Shown: positions 8,608-17,435 of the stretch, in pieces | How positions within the stretch are numbered: the stretch's first letter is position 1 | Layout: each line of letters begins with the position of its first letter | Assembly: GCA_020435335.1 (NCBI GenBank) | Contig: JAGQZT010000068.1 | Span: 1-47,813, forward strand | From: Flavobacteriales bacterium | GTDB taxonomy: Bacteria; Bacteroidota; Bacteroidia; Flavobacteriales_E; Vicingaceae | Length of the DNA: 47,813 bases | Direction of reading: 5' to 3' | Made by a program: the position numbers and the translations under genes | The notes under the pieces: generated by a model | Told to the model about the DNA's origin: nothing | Seen by the model: the letters and a program-made list of their open reading frames with translations, nothing else | Database searches by the model: none

Positions 8608-8633
8608 AACTCGAAAACGAGTTGGCAAAAATA
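8608..8633 (-). promoter_or_regulatory. Promoter and leader hairpin of grpE-dnaJ
   Basis: On the minus strand, TATTTTTG (8633-8626) is an exact match to the Bacteroidota -7 element TAnnTTTG. A TTGG lies about 21 bases upstream of it as a candidate -33 element. Just downstream, AACTCG-TTTT-CGAGTT (8608-8623) forms a small hairpin between the expected transcript start and the grpE ATG. It could modulate heat-shock expression, but it does not match the CIRCE sequence. Confidence 0.65.
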
Positions 8634-8693
8634 CTACCATTGCAGGAATTAGAGCCAATTTGACAGTTTTTTATTGGATTGGTATGCAAAGCA

Positions 8694-8724
8694 AGAAAAA
8701 AAGGCAGTAGATATCTACTGCCTT
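8694..8724 (-). terminator. Rho-independent terminator of the TlpA-like gene
   Basis: AAGGCAGTAGAT/ATCTACTGCCTT is a perfect 24-base palindrome (8701-8724) followed on the minus strand by a U-rich run. It lies 25 bases after the stop of the thioredoxin-like gene and separates it from grpE. Confidence 0.85.
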
Positions 8725-8748
8725 CAGGTGTTGGGTTGAAAGAATGGA

Positions 8749-9279
8749 TCACTCTTTCAGGTATTTTTTTAATGTTTCTTCCAGCGCAGGACCTCTTAGG
8801 TTCTTGGCGATGACGTTTCCTTTACCGTCGATCAAAAAGCTGGAAGGAATGGAGCTCACGCCGTAGGTGTTTGCGCCTTCGGAATTCCAGCCTTTCAGGT
8901 CACTTACATGGTAATCCCAGGACAATTTATCCAGTTCGATGGCCTTTTTCCAGGCTGCGGCATTTTGATCGAGGGAATAGCTGAATACGGTAAAACCTTT
9001 ACCGTTAGTGAATTTTTTGTCTTTGAATTCATGGTATGCCTTAACCACATTCGGATTCTCCATGCGGCATGGCCGGCACCACGATGCCCAAAAATCGACC
9101 AGAACCAATTGTCCTTTCAGGTCGGAGAGTTTCATCACTTTTCCATCCGGGTTTTTGTAGGCTAACTCAGGGGCTTTTGTGCCAATGGCTACATTGCCTG
9201 GTTTGTACATGAATCCGGCTGTAATGAGGATCACAGCTGTAAGGATAATGCTGGCTTTAAATTTCTTGATTGTTTTCAT
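8749..9279 (-). CDS. TlpA/ResA-type periplasmic thioredoxin-like protein
   Basis: A 176-residue protein starting at the ATG at 9279, which gives a signal/anchor segment (FKASIILTAVILITAGFMY). The thioredoxin fold follows: VAIGTKAPELAY, LKGQLVLVDFWASWC, the active site WCRPC within DFWASWCRPCRMENP, a cis-Pro region SSIPSSFLIDGKGNVI, and a C-terminal helix ending LKKYLKE. Family members reduce disulphides of exported proteins such as apocytochromes; which partner is served here is unknown. It is a single-gene unit with its own promoter (TACCTTTG) and terminator. An upstream in-frame start at 9309 would add ten residues before the signal peptide and overlap the promoter, so it was not used. Confidence 0.9.
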   Translation of the reverse strand: MKTIKKFKASIILTAVILITAGFMYKPGNVAIGTKAPELAYKNPDGKVMKLSDLKGQLVLVDFWASWCRPCRMENPNVVKAYHEFKDKKFTNGKGFTVFSYSLDQNAAAWKKAIELDKLSWDYHVSDLKGWNSEGANTYGVSSIPSSFLIDGKGNVIAKNLRGPALEETLKKYLKE

Positions 9280-9297
9280 AAGCTTCAAGTTATAGGG

Positions 9298-9305
9298 CAA
9301 AGGTA
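9298..9305 (-). promoter_or_regulatory. Bacteroidota -7 promoter element of the TlpA-like gene
   Basis: TACCTTTG on the minus strand is an exact TAnnTTTG. A TTGG about 17 bases upstream serves as a -33 candidate. The predicted transcript starts roughly 12-15 bases before the ATG at 9279, supporting that start. Confidence 0.7.
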
Positions 9306-9350
9306 GCAAATTTTAAGCCAGACCAATGTAGTTTGGCCGACAACCCCGGA

Positions 9351-10655
9351 TTATAAACGGGTAATCTCGGCACCTATTGCATTCAATCGGTCGTCGATAA
9401 ACTGATAACCACGATCAATTTGTTCAATGTTGTTAATGGTACTCTCACCGTCGGCGGAAAGGGCTGCAATCAATAAGGCAACACCTGCACGGATATCCGG
9501 CGAGGACATGGTTACGCCTCTCAGGTTGTATTCCCGGTTGATTCCGATTACGGTAGCACGGTGCGGATCACACAGGATGATCTGAGCACCCATGTCTTTC
9601 AGGCGATCAATAAAGAACAAACGGCTGTCGAACATTTTTTGGTGGATCAGCACGGTTCCTTTAGCCTGGATGGCGGTAACCAATACAATACTCAACAAGT
9701 CAGGTGTGAAACCCGGCCACGGTGCATCATAAATGGTCGGGATGGATCCGTCAATCATTTTTTGGATCTTGTAATGTTCCTGCGATGGGATGTAAATATC
9801 GTCACCTTTCACCTGCACGTCGATACCGAGACGCATAAACGTTTCAGGAATTCGGCCGAGCATATCTACTCTACAATTCTTAATCGTGATCTCCGATTGA
9901 GTCATGGCGGCTAATCCGATGAACGATCCCACTTCAATGAAATCAGGTAATAGCGTATGGACACAACCTCCCATTTCGGTTACTCCCTCGATGGTGAGCA
10001 GGTTGGAACCTACGCCACTGATCTTCGCACCCATGCTGTTGAGCATGGAACAAAGTTGTTGCAGGTAAGGTTCGCAGGCGGCATTGTAAATGGTGGTTTT
10101 GCCTTTCGCCATCACGGCAGTCATGACGATGTTGGCAGTTCCGGTTACCGAAGGTTCATCCAGCAGGATGTATTTTCCCTCGAGGTTATCCGCTTTCAGG
10201 GTGTAAAAACTCGTCTGATGGTCGTAGGTGTAGGTTGCTCCTAATTTTGAAAAACCTAAGAAGTGGGTATCCAATGGTCGGGCACCGATCTTATCGCCAC
10301 CCGGTTTAGGCATGTAAGCTTTTTTGAAACGGGTTAAGAGTGGTCCCATGATCATGATGGAACCCCTTAAAGAAGCGGCCCGATCTCTGAATTGTTCGCT
10401 TTGCAGGTAATCCAGATTGATGTTGTCGGACTGAAAATGGACCGTGCCATTGCCTTCGCGTTCAACTTTTACGCCGAGTTCTTCGAGCAGATCGATCAGG
10501 AAATTGACATCACGGATGTATGGGAGATTATGGAGGGTAACTTTTTCAGGGGTGAGGAGAACAGCACAAACTACTTGAAGTGCTTCGTTTTTTGCGCCTT
10601 GAGGAATGAGTTCGCCTTTTAACTTGTTTCCCCCTTTAATCTTAAAAGTTCCCAT
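9351..10655 (-). CDS. murA: UDP-GlcNAc enolpyruvyltransferase MurA, Cys-to-Asp variant
   Basis: A 434-residue MurA catalysing transfer of enolpyruvate from PEP to UDP-GlcNAc, the first committed step of peptidoglycan synthesis in the cytoplasm. The inside-out alpha/beta barrel repeats are visible, with KNEALQ near the N-terminus, DRAASLRGSIMIMGPLL and PGGDKIGARPLDTH. In E. coli the equivalent loop is PGGCxIGARPVDLH with catalytic Cys115; here the position is Asp121. That exchange keeps activity but prevents the covalent adduct with fosfomycin, so intrinsic fosfomycin resistance is predicted. The ATG directly follows the TAA of the DUF4290 gene, indicating one transcript. Confidence 0.97.
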   Translation of the reverse strand: MGTFKIKGGNKLKGELIPQGAKNEALQVVCAVLLTPEKVTLHNLPYIRDVNFLIDLLEELGVKVEREGNGTVHFQSDNINLDYLQSEQFRDRAASLRGSIMIMGPLLTRFKKAYMPKPGGDKIGARPLDTHFLGFSKLGATYTYDHQTSFYTLKADNLEGKYILLDEPSVTGTANIVMTAVMAKGKTTIYNAACEPYLQQLCSMLNSMGAKISGVGSNLLTIEGVTEMGGCVHTLLPDFIEVGSFIGLAAMTQSEITIKNCRVDMLGRIPETFMRLGIDVQVKGDDIYIPSQEHYKIQKMIDGSIPTIYDAPWPGFTPDLLSIVLVTAIQAKGTVLIHQKMFDSRLFFIDRLKDMGAQIILCDPHRATVIGINREYNLRGVTMSSPDIRAGVALLIAALSADGESTINNIEQIDRGYQFIDDRLNAIGAEITRL

Positions 10656-11309
10656 TTAGTATCTGCGTTTTTTTTGTTTGTTTCGTCCGTTTTGTTTGTT
10701 GTTTCTTGGAGTACCACCGTTCGTTTTTTTCTTTTTACCCATGGCCAGCACGTCGTTGGTGGAGATCATGGATAGGTTTTCCGGAATGGTTACTTTGCCC
10801 TTGGCCAGAATGTTGAAATCGGTGATGATCTGCTTGTCTTCCACACTATCCTGATTGAATGTCAGGTAGGTCTTCTTCATCAGGTTCAGGATGGTTTCGA
10901 TGAGGGCAGTTTTTTCATCGCCTTCAGGATATTCAGCTGCTGCTTCGATCAATACTCTGATGGATTTACCATAGTGTTTGAACTGATTTTCAGTCAACGG
11001 GTAAGCCATTTTTTTCGGCTTTTCCATAATGGATTCTTTGTCGGGAATCGGGTAAGGAGAATCGACATCCAGTTTAAAATCGGACATGATGAAGAGGTGA
11101 TCCCATAACTTGTGTGAAAAGTCGGTCACATCCCTCAGGTGAGGATTTAGTTGTCCCATCACGCTGATGATGGCTTTGGCCATGCGGTTTCGTTCGTCAC
11201 GGTCTTCAAGTTTCATGGCATGTTCAATCATTTTTTGAATGTTTCTGCCATATTCAGGGATAACCATATGAGGTCTTCGGGTATTGTAATCTTTGTCAAA
11301 CTGCTCCAT
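10656..11309 (-). CDS. DUF4290 family protein
   Basis: A 217-residue soluble protein of a family I recognise from Bacteroidota (DUF4290), often found beside murA. It starts MEQFDKDYNTRRPHMVIPEYGRNIQKMIEHAM, has a helical body (RNRMAKAIISVMGQLNPHLRDV, DFSHKLWDHLFIMSDF), and ends in a basic, Asn/Lys/Arg-rich tail (GKKKKTNGGTPRNNKQNGRNKQKKRRY) that could bind nucleic acid. The ATG at 11309 is preferred over a TTG one codon earlier. It heads the operon with murA and has a TAGCTTTG promoter element. Function is unknown. Confidence 0.85.
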   Translation of the reverse strand: MEQFDKDYNTRRPHMVIPEYGRNIQKMIEHAMKLEDRDERNRMAKAIISVMGQLNPHLRDVTDFSHKLWDHLFIMSDFKLDVDSPYPIPDKESIMEKPKKMAYPLTENQFKHYGKSIRVLIEAAAEYPEGDEKTALIETILNLMKKTYLTFNQDSVEDKQIITDFNILAKGKVTIPENLSMISTNDVLAMGKKKKTNGGTPRNNKQNGRNKQKKRRY

Positions 11310-11331
11310 CAATCTGGGTTTTAATTATCTT

Positions 11332-11339
11332 CAAAGCTA
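11332..11339 (-). promoter_or_regulatory. Promoter -7 element of the DUF4290-murA operon
   Basis: TAGCTTTG on the minus strand matches TAnnTTTG exactly and lies 22 bases before the ATG at 11309. A TTG about 13 bases further upstream is closer than usual for a -33 element. Confidence 0.6.
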
Positions 11340-11445
11340 ATTATTTTTTAATCAAGATAGGGAATAATACAACCTAAAACTTGCTGATTTAACTTAAAAG
11401 GGGGCGATAAGGATAACTTTAAACTAATTCTATAAATTCATTCGG

Positions 11446-12003
11446 ATGTCCGCCAGTTATAAACTTGTGCTATTGATCTTGTTTTTATGTATGTTGCTGC
11501 CATCATATTCACAAAACCCAAAATACAAGTCACAAAGCGACAAAGCAGAGGAAAAGGAAAAACGAAATCCGCATTCACACATCAACATCCATTTTTTAGG
11601 GCTTTCATTTACTGCTAAACAAGCAATTTTTGAGAATAATACAAATTGGAATTATGGTGCCGAACTAGGATTTGGATTTATTTTTTCCAAAGCTTTCGGG
11701 AGCTCGGCTCTGATCGAGAACGCCTTCTTTTGTGCCTTTTTGGATTACTCGAAAGACTACAAATGGAACGTTGAGCTAGGTCCAAGAATATCGATTGCTG
11801 TAACTGCTGATCAATTAGCAGATGGATCGGATGCCGGATTACTGTATGGTTTAAGTGCCGGGGTTTTCGTGGACATCGGTAAAATAAAGTTAGGAACCCG
11901 GTTTAGTGTAAACAATTATGATTACTACGATTTTTTAACGGCTCAGGAATTAATTATTCTCCGAATTTCACCGGGTTCCCAAAAAAGGAAAAAGCTGAAT
12001 TGA
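11446..12003 (+). CDS. Secreted / outer-membrane beta-barrel-like protein
   Basis: A 185-residue protein with a clear signal peptide (MSASYKLVLLILFLCMLLPSYSQ). After a charged linker the chain shows alternating hydrophobic strands (WNYGAELGFGFIF, YKWNVELGPRISIAV, LLYGLSAGVFVDI, IKLGTRFSVNNY), the pattern of a small outer-membrane beta-barrel or lipocalin-like fold. The C-terminus is basic and lacks the usual terminal aromatic residue. It is a lone plus-strand gene converging with the helicase gene three bases away. I do not recognise a family. Confidence 0.6.
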   Translation: MSASYKLVLLILFLCMLLPSYSQNPKYKSQSDKAEEKEKRNPHSHINIHFLGLSFTAKQAIFENNTNWNYGAELGFGFIFSKAFGSSALIENAFFCAFLDYSKDYKWNVELGPRISIAVTADQLADGSDAGLLYGLSAGVFVDIGKIKLGTRFSVNNYDYYDFLTAQELIILRISPGSQKRKKLN

Positions 12004-12006
12004 CGA

Positions 12007-14328
12007 TTATTTCACAATCGTCAACTTCGCGAACTTTAAGAGCAATTGTTTGTTGCCGATGTTTTGGAAGTTGATGGTGGCCTTGCCGTTTTCCAGGTGT
12101 TCGATGATGCCGTTCCCGAATTTCTGATGATTGACCATCATGCCGGTTTCCAGGTTCAGGTTGGCGGCAGAATCACCGGCAGGAGCAGCAACACTCGATA
12201 CCCGTTTTAGGTTTTTTGGGGTGCTTGGGGCAACTTGCTGCACCACTGGTTTCGGGCTGCTTTTTTGCTGGTAAAAATTGTTGGGTTTCTTTTGGTGATA
12301 TGATTCCAGTTCATCCTCAAAAGAGCGGGAGGAAGTTTTCTTAGCAGGTTCATGTTTCGAGAACATGAATTCCAGAAATTGCTCATTGATCTCTTCGATG
12401 AAACGGCTGGGTTCACAGAAGATCAGTGATCCCCATTTGTAACGGCTTACGGTAAAGGATAAATGCAACTCTTTTTCAGCACGGGTGATGGCCACGTAAA
12501 ACAGGCGGCGTTCTTCTTCCAGGTCGGCTCGGGAAGTGAGTGCCATTTGTGAAGGGAAGAGGTTTTCTTCCAATCCGACGATAAATACATAGGGAAACTC
12601 CAATCCTTTGGCGGAGTGAATGGTCATCAACGTTACCTTATCTTTATCTTCTTCGGTTTCGTTATCGGCATTGGTCAGCAGGGCCACATCCTGGAGAAAC
12701 TCCGTTAGTCCGCGCGGTGTAACATCTTCCTCGAGTTCGTTATCTGTTTCCGTGAATTCTTTCAGACCATTCAGTAGTTCCTGGATGTTTTCATACCGGC
12801 TGATCCCTTCCGGGGTTCTGTCGCTGTACAATTCTTTGAGAATGCCCGAGGTGGAGGCGATCTCATTTCCAAGGTCGTAGGCATTGCGGTTGATCAGTTG
12901 AGAAGCAAAACTCTGGATCATGCTCACGAACCCCTGAATCTTGGAGATGGCACCGGCATTTAGTCCGACATTGATCTGATGCAGGTGGGTGATGATCTCC
13001 CAGATGCTTTTCTGGTGGGTGTTGGCAGCGATGGTGATTTTGTCTAGGCTGGTTTTACCGATTCCGCGTGCGGGGTAGTTAATAACCCGTTTAATCGCTT
13101 CTTCATCGTTCGGGTTGATGACCAACCGGAAGTATGCCAGCAGGTCTTTGATCTCTTTTCGTTGGTAGAACGAGAGTCCGCCGTAAATTTTATAAGGGAT
13201 GTTCTTGCGTCGCAGGGCCTCCTCCATGGCTCTGGACTGTGCATTGGTCCGGTACAAAATAGCAAAGTCCATGTTCTTTGCCCGCTTGTTGAACTGGGTT
13301 TCGAAGATGAGGTTGGCAACGAGCTTCCCTTCTTCGTTGTCGGTGGCGGCACGGTGTACTTTGATTTTGTGTCCTTCGGGGTTGTCGGTCCAGACTTCCT
13401 TTTTGATCTGGTCCTTATTCTGTTCGATGATGCTGTTGGCGGCATGAACGATGTTTTTGGTGGAGCGGTAGTTTTGTTCCAGTTTATAGACTTGAACGTC
13501 CGGATAATCGCTTTGGAAGTTGAGGATGTTCTGGATGTTGGCTCCGCGGAAGGCGTAGATACTTTGGGCATCATCACCAACCACACAGATGTTCTCGAAA
13601 GCGGCAGCCAGTTTCTTAACGATGATGTATTGGGAGAAGTTGGTATCCTGATACTCATCCACGAGGATGTACTGGAACCGGTGTTGGTATTTATGCAACA
13701 CTTCCGGAAAATCGCGTAATAAGATGTTGGTCTTGAACAACAGATCGTCGAAATCCATAGCGCCAGACTTAAAGCAACGCTGGTCGTAAATCTGATAAAC
13801 TTCTCCGATCCGAGGTTTGGCCGATTGGCGGTCTTCCGATTGGATGTTGGTGTTGTTGGTGTATGCTCCCGGAGAAAGCAGGTTGTTCTTTGCGGCGGAG
13901 ATCCGGTTCAGCACCAGTCCGGGTTTGTATACTTTGTCGTCCAGCCCCAGTTCGTTGAGGATGGTTTTGATGAGGTTCTTCGAATCCTGAGTGTCATAAA
14001 TGGTGAAGTTGCTCGGGTAGCCGATCTTTTCGGCTTCGCTGCGGAGTATTTTGGCGAAAACGGAGTGAAAGGTTCCCATCCAGAGGTTGCGGGCTTCACT
14101 GAAACCGACAATTTTGCCGATCCGGTCTTTCATTTCCTGAGCGGCTTTATTGGTAAAGGTCAGTGCCAGGATGTTGAACGGATCTACCCCTTTGTTGATC
14201 AGGTGAGCGATCCGGTAGGTCAGCACGCGGGTTTTTCCGGAACCTGCTCCGGCGATTACCATCACGGGGCCTTCGGTAGCTTCAACAGCCTTGCGTTGCG
14301 ATTCGTTTAATTCATCCAGGTAACTCAT
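12007..14328 (-). CDS. pcrA: UvrD/PcrA-type DNA helicase
   Basis: A 773-residue superfamily 1A 3'-5' helicase for nucleotide excision and mismatch repair and for clearing RecA filaments. The Q-motif and Walker A appear at once (LNESQRKAV, VIAGAGSGKTR), then Walker B DEYQDTN, QSIYAFRGA, LEQNYRST, the TIHSAKGLEFPYVFIV motif V and VAITRAEKEL motif VI. After a disordered linker (about 680-730, rich in Lys, Pro, Gln and Ser) the C-terminus has GMMVNHQKFGNGIIEHLENG, the PcrA-type Tudor-like domain that contacts RNA polymerase in homologues. Its promoter element lies only five bases before the ATG. Confidence 0.96.
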   Translation of the reverse strand: MSYLDELNESQRKAVEATEGPVMVIAGAGSGKTRVLTYRIAHLINKGVDPFNILALTFTNKAAQEMKDRIGKIVGFSEARNLWMGTFHSVFAKILRSEAEKIGYPSNFTIYDTQDSKNLIKTILNELGLDDKVYKPGLVLNRISAAKNNLLSPGAYTNNTNIQSEDRQSAKPRIGEVYQIYDQRCFKSGAMDFDDLLFKTNILLRDFPEVLHKYQHRFQYILVDEYQDTNFSQYIIVKKLAAAFENICVVGDDAQSIYAFRGANIQNILNFQSDYPDVQVYKLEQNYRSTKNIVHAANSIIEQNKDQIKKEVWTDNPEGHKIKVHRAATDNEEGKLVANLIFETQFNKRAKNMDFAILYRTNAQSRAMEEALRRKNIPYKIYGGLSFYQRKEIKDLLAYFRLVINPNDEEAIKRVINYPARGIGKTSLDKITIAANTHQKSIWEIITHLHQINVGLNAGAISKIQGFVSMIQSFASQLINRNAYDLGNEIASTSGILKELYSDRTPEGISRYENIQELLNGLKEFTETDNELEEDVTPRGLTEFLQDVALLTNADNETEEDKDKVTLMTIHSAKGLEFPYVFIVGLEENLFPSQMALTSRADLEEERRLFYVAITRAEKELHLSFTVSRYKWGSLIFCEPSRFIEEINEQFLEFMFSKHEPAKKTSSRSFEDELESYHQKKPNNFYQQKSSPKPVVQQVAPSTPKNLKRVSSVAAPAGDSAANLNLETGMMVNHQKFGNGIIEHLENGKATINFQNIGNKQLLLKFAKLTIVK

Positions 14329-14332
14329 CCTG

Positions 14333-14340
14333 CAAAAGTA
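14333..14340 (-). promoter_or_regulatory. Promoter -7 element very close to the helicase start codon
   Basis: TACTTTTG on the minus strand is an exact TAnnTTTG whose last base is five bases from the A of the helicase ATG. Transcription would begin at or within a few bases of the start codon, implying a leaderless or nearly leaderless mRNA. The N-terminus fits the family, so a later start is unlikely. Confidence 0.55.
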
Positions 14341-14382
14341 GGATTATCGCTATGGAAAAAAGAGGATGTGAATAAATAAATA

Positions 14383-16095
14383 TTAACGGTGTGAAAGTTG
14401 TAATTGATAGTAGAAACCTTTGGCACGCATCAGTTCATCGTGTGTGCCGCTTTCGCAGATTTGCCCTTTGTCCATGACCACGATCTGATCAGCATTGATA
14501 ATGGTGTCGAGGCGGTGTGCGACACTGATGATGGTACGGTTTTGCATCAGTCTGGCAATGCTTTCGGCGATCAGTTTTTCGTTGTGCGCATCCAGATTCG
14601 AGGTGGCCTCATCCAGGATCAGAATCTGCGGATCGACCAGGAATGCGCGGGCGATGGCCAGGCGTTGTTTCTGTCCTTCGGAAAGTTTGCTTCCGCCTTC
14701 ACCGATGTAGGACTGAATGCCGTCAGGTAATTTGCTGATGAATTCCATAGCATTGGCATTGTGGAGGGCTTTTTCGATTTCCTGGTCACTTGCTTCCGGT
14801 TTGGCGATCCGGATGTTTTCTTTAATGCTGCCGTTAAACAGGAAGGTTTCCTGGAATACAAAACCGATTTGTTTCCGGTAATGGGTCATGTCTAGTGTTT
14901 TCAGATCATGATCGTCGACCATGATGCTCCCTGATCCGGGTTCGTAGAAGCCTGCGATCAGATCGGTCAGGGTTGTTTTTCCGGCGCCGGATTTACCAAC
15001 GATGGCTATGGTGGATTGTGCCCGGATCTCGAGGTTGATGTTCGATAAGGTGGGCTTGTCATCGTAGGCAAATGATACGTCACGAAGAATGATTTTGCCC
15101 GATAAGATTATTTTTTTACCATCAGCGTGTGTGTCTTCATCTGCCAGGGCAAGCACTTCATTGATGCGTTCGATGCTCGATTTGGCATCGGTAAACTGGC
15201 TTCCGATTTTAGTGATCTGGTAAATGGGGGCGATTAAAAAAGCCAGGTAGATGGTTAGTGTGGTCAATTCGCCGATACTGATTTCTCCGGATATGGCCAT
15301 GTTGCCGCCAACCCACATCACGATGATGGAGGTACAGCCGATAAACAGCAGGCTCAGGCTGATGATAAAATTGGAGTTGATCAGGGTTTTTTTTATGGAA
15401 TTGAACATGGCGATGAAGCCTTTTTCCATGTAGCCGGTGGCGTGGGCATTGCTTTGAAAGCCTTTCACCACCTTAATGTTCCGGAAGGTTTCGATCAGGT
15501 TGGAAAGCACCTGAGCCCGGATGGCTTTTTTGTGTTTAAATGCGGCTTTTTGTTTTTTATAAATGAAGTAGATGATGATGCAAAACAGAAGCAATGGAGT
15601 TAGGATGTACAGACTCAACCTGAAGTTCAGGAAGAACATCAGGCTTAGGGCAAATACGATGGAAAGGCAGCCTCCGATAATCTGAACAAAACCGACTCCC
15701 AGGTAAATGCGGATGCTTTCAAAATCGGCAATCGCCATGGTTGCGAATTGCCCTGAACTGGATTTCTTGAAATGTGAAATCGGAAGATGGATTACTTTGT
15801 GGAAGAATTGGGTACGGGTTTCGGCTATTTTTTCCTGGGCTTTAATGCTCAGGAAGTGGGTTAGCGCAAAGTAGGTAACAGCCTGAACAACCAGGGCACA
15901 ACATACAACAAGGATGATTTTAACCAGGAGTCCTGAATGATTATTGATGATCACTTCATCGATCAGGAATTTACTCGTATAAGGAATGAGCATGGTTGCA
16001 CCCTTGTTGATCACCAGTAAGATTACGCCAAGCAGTAAATAGAATTTATTTTCTGCGATCAGTTGCCTGAGGGATATGTGCTTAACGGTTTTCAA
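14383..16095 (-). CDS. ABC exporter, fused membrane and ATPase domains
   Basis: A 570-residue half-transporter with six transmembrane helices (about 1-320) fused to an ATP-binding domain, the MsbA/lipid-and-drug exporter layout. Visible motifs are Walker A GKSGAGKTT, the Q-loop region IGFVFQETFLFNGS, signature KLSEGQKQR (LSEGQ for LSGGQ), Walker B ILILDEATSNLD and the H-loop VAHRLD. The start is TTG (16093-16095), as no ATG lies near the beginning of the first helix. It is the last gene of the long operon, 11 bases after the halogenase-like gene. It could export or flip the product made by the operon; the substrate is inferred from context only. Confidence 0.92.
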   Translation of the reverse strand: MKTVKHISLRQLIAENKFYLLLGVILLVINKGATMLIPYTSKFLIDEVIINNHSGLLVKIILVVCCALVVQAVTYFALTHFLSIKAQEKIAETRTQFFHKVIHLPISHFKKSSSGQFATMAIADFESIRIYLGVGFVQIIGGCLSIVFALSLMFFLNFRLSLYILTPLLLFCIIIYFIYKKQKAAFKHKKAIRAQVLSNLIETFRNIKVVKGFQSNAHATGYMEKGFIAMFNSIKKTLINSNFIISLSLLFIGCTSIIVMWVGGNMAISGEISIGELTTLTIYLAFLIAPIYQITKIGSQFTDAKSSIERINEVLALADEDTHADGKKIILSGKIILRDVSFAYDDKPTLSNINLEIRAQSTIAIVGKSGAGKTTLTDLIAGFYEPGSGSIMVDDHDLKTLDMTHYRKQIGFVFQETFLFNGSIKENIRIAKPEASDQEIEKALHNANAMEFISKLPDGIQSYIGEGGSKLSEGQKQRLAIARAFLVDPQILILDEATSNLDAHNEKLIAESIARLMQNRTIISVAHRLDTIINADQIVVMDKGQICESGTHDELMRAKGFYYQLQLSHR

Positions 16096-16106
16096 GGAGG
16101 AACAGG

Positions 16107-17435
16107 TTAATGATTCACGGAAAATTTATGAGCGGTTAATTCTCCTAAATAGTCGTGAAGCGGGTGTTTGGGGTTGGTTTCTACATCTTCCACAAATTTT
16201 CGCATCACCTTTAAAAATTCCGGATCGCTTTCGTCGTAAACATCGCCCTGAAGAAATTTTAAAACGTCTTTGCGGTATTCTTTTTTTCCCAGGAAGTATG
16301 TAAAGACCACATTTAAGCGATAGTATAAGGTGATGAAGTCGTGCCAATTCTGGCATCCGCGGTTGATCTTTTCCTGATAGGATAAGAATTGCGATTTGTC
16401 AAATTGGTTTTTTTGGAAGGCCTGAATAATTGCCTCTGCAGCAAATTTGGAGCTTTGCATGGCAATGCTGACGCCGCTGGAGAAAATGGGATCGACAAAC
16501 CGGGCGGCATCTCCAATCAGGAGGAGCCTGTCGTCGATGATTTCTTTCATGGCGTAGCTGTAATCACCTTCGATGGAAAAGGGGCGAATTTGCCGGGCAG
16601 CTTCCAGCTTGTTTCTTAGCTCAGGTCGCGTCTTCAGAGTTTCCCAGAAGTAGGATTCAGCATGTTCTTTTTTCCCCAGAAAATTTTCTTTTTGGGCAAC
16701 AATGCCGATACTGGTAATCTCTTCTGTAATGGGGATCTGCCAGATCCAGCTGTTTGCAACCGGTAAAAAATGGATGGTGATGTTGTCGTTTTCGATGTCG
16801 GACCGTTTGTAATCTTTGAACCAGCTGTGAATGGCAAATTGGTTGAACACCGGATCCTTCACTTTCCATTTGTTCTTTTTTCCGATAAACGTATCCCGGC
16901 CGCTGGCATCTACCAGCAATTTTGCGCTATAGGTAGCGGTGTTGCCTTCCGGATTTTTGGTTTCCACCTGAACACCATTTTCAGACATGGTGGTTGCAGC
17001 TACTTTTGTTCCCTGAAAAGTATGGCAACCGAGATGTTGAGCATGTTGAAGTAACATCTCATCAAATCTTCCCCGGTCGACATGATAGGTGTGGTTTTGC
17101 TTGGCACCTTCAAGTACCCGGTCTTTAAATTGTATTTCCATGTGGTAAGCATCGTCTACATCTTCCCAGTCGTGTGCATGGATTTTTTTGTTCTTTTCAG
17201 TCGTCCATACGGCACCATATTTTTTAGGAAATCCCATGGCTTCCATCTTTTCGATCAGATTCAGTTCCTGGAAGATCAGTGTACTGGAAACCACTAACGA
17301 TTCACCGACGTGCGGACGGGGAAATTGTTCCTTTTCGAAGATCGCACAGTCGATTCCTTCCCGGGCCAGGTAACTTCCCAGAATAGAACCGGCGGGACCT
17401 CCGCCAATGATTATGACATCGAATCGGTTTTTCAT
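16107..17435 (-). CDS. FADH2-dependent halogenase-like flavoprotein with intact WxWxIP motif
   Basis: A 442-residue flavoprotein of the flavin-dependent halogenase / geranylgeranyl-reductase-like superfamily. The dinucleotide motif GGGPAG is at residues 11-16, followed by EKEQFPRPHVGES. The halogenase-defining WIWQIP is at 229-234. A Lys pair at 71-72 (FPKKYGAVW) aligns with the catalytic Lys of PltA-type halogenases, which carries hypohalous acid. GDAARFVDPIFSSG (307-320) closes the FAD site. Enzymes of this subclass act on pyrrolyl groups bound to a carrier protein, fitting the carrier gene in the operon. The start overlaps the previous stop (ATGA), which excludes a longer upstream start. 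It needs reduced flavin from a reductase not seen here. Halogenation itself is inferred. Confidence 0.85.
   Translation of the reverse strand: MKNRFDVIIIGGGPAGSILGSYLAREGIDCAIFEKEQFPRPHVGESLVVSSTLIFQELNLIEKMEAMGFPKKYGAVWTTEKNKKIHAHDWEDVDDAYHMEIQFKDRVLEGAKQNHTYHVDRGRFDEMLLQHAQHLGCHTFQGTKVAATTMSENGVQVETKNPEGNTATYSAKLLVDASGRDTFIGKKNKWKVKDPVFNQFAIHSWFKDYKRSDIENDNITIHFLPVANSWIWQIPITEEITSIGIVAQKENFLGKKEHAESYFWETLKTRPELRNKLEAARQIRPFSIEGDYSYAMKEIIDDRLLLIGDAARFVDPIFSSGVSIAMQSSKFAAEAIIQAFQKNQFDKSQFLSYQEKINRGCQNWHDFITLYYRLNVVFTYFLGKKEYRKDVLKFLQGDVYDESDPEFLKVMRKFVEDVETNPKHPLHDYLGELTAHKFSVNH

Noticed and set aside
13044..13719. Overlapping long frames on both strands within the helicase gene
   Set aside because: They are shadows of the strongly supported helicase frame.
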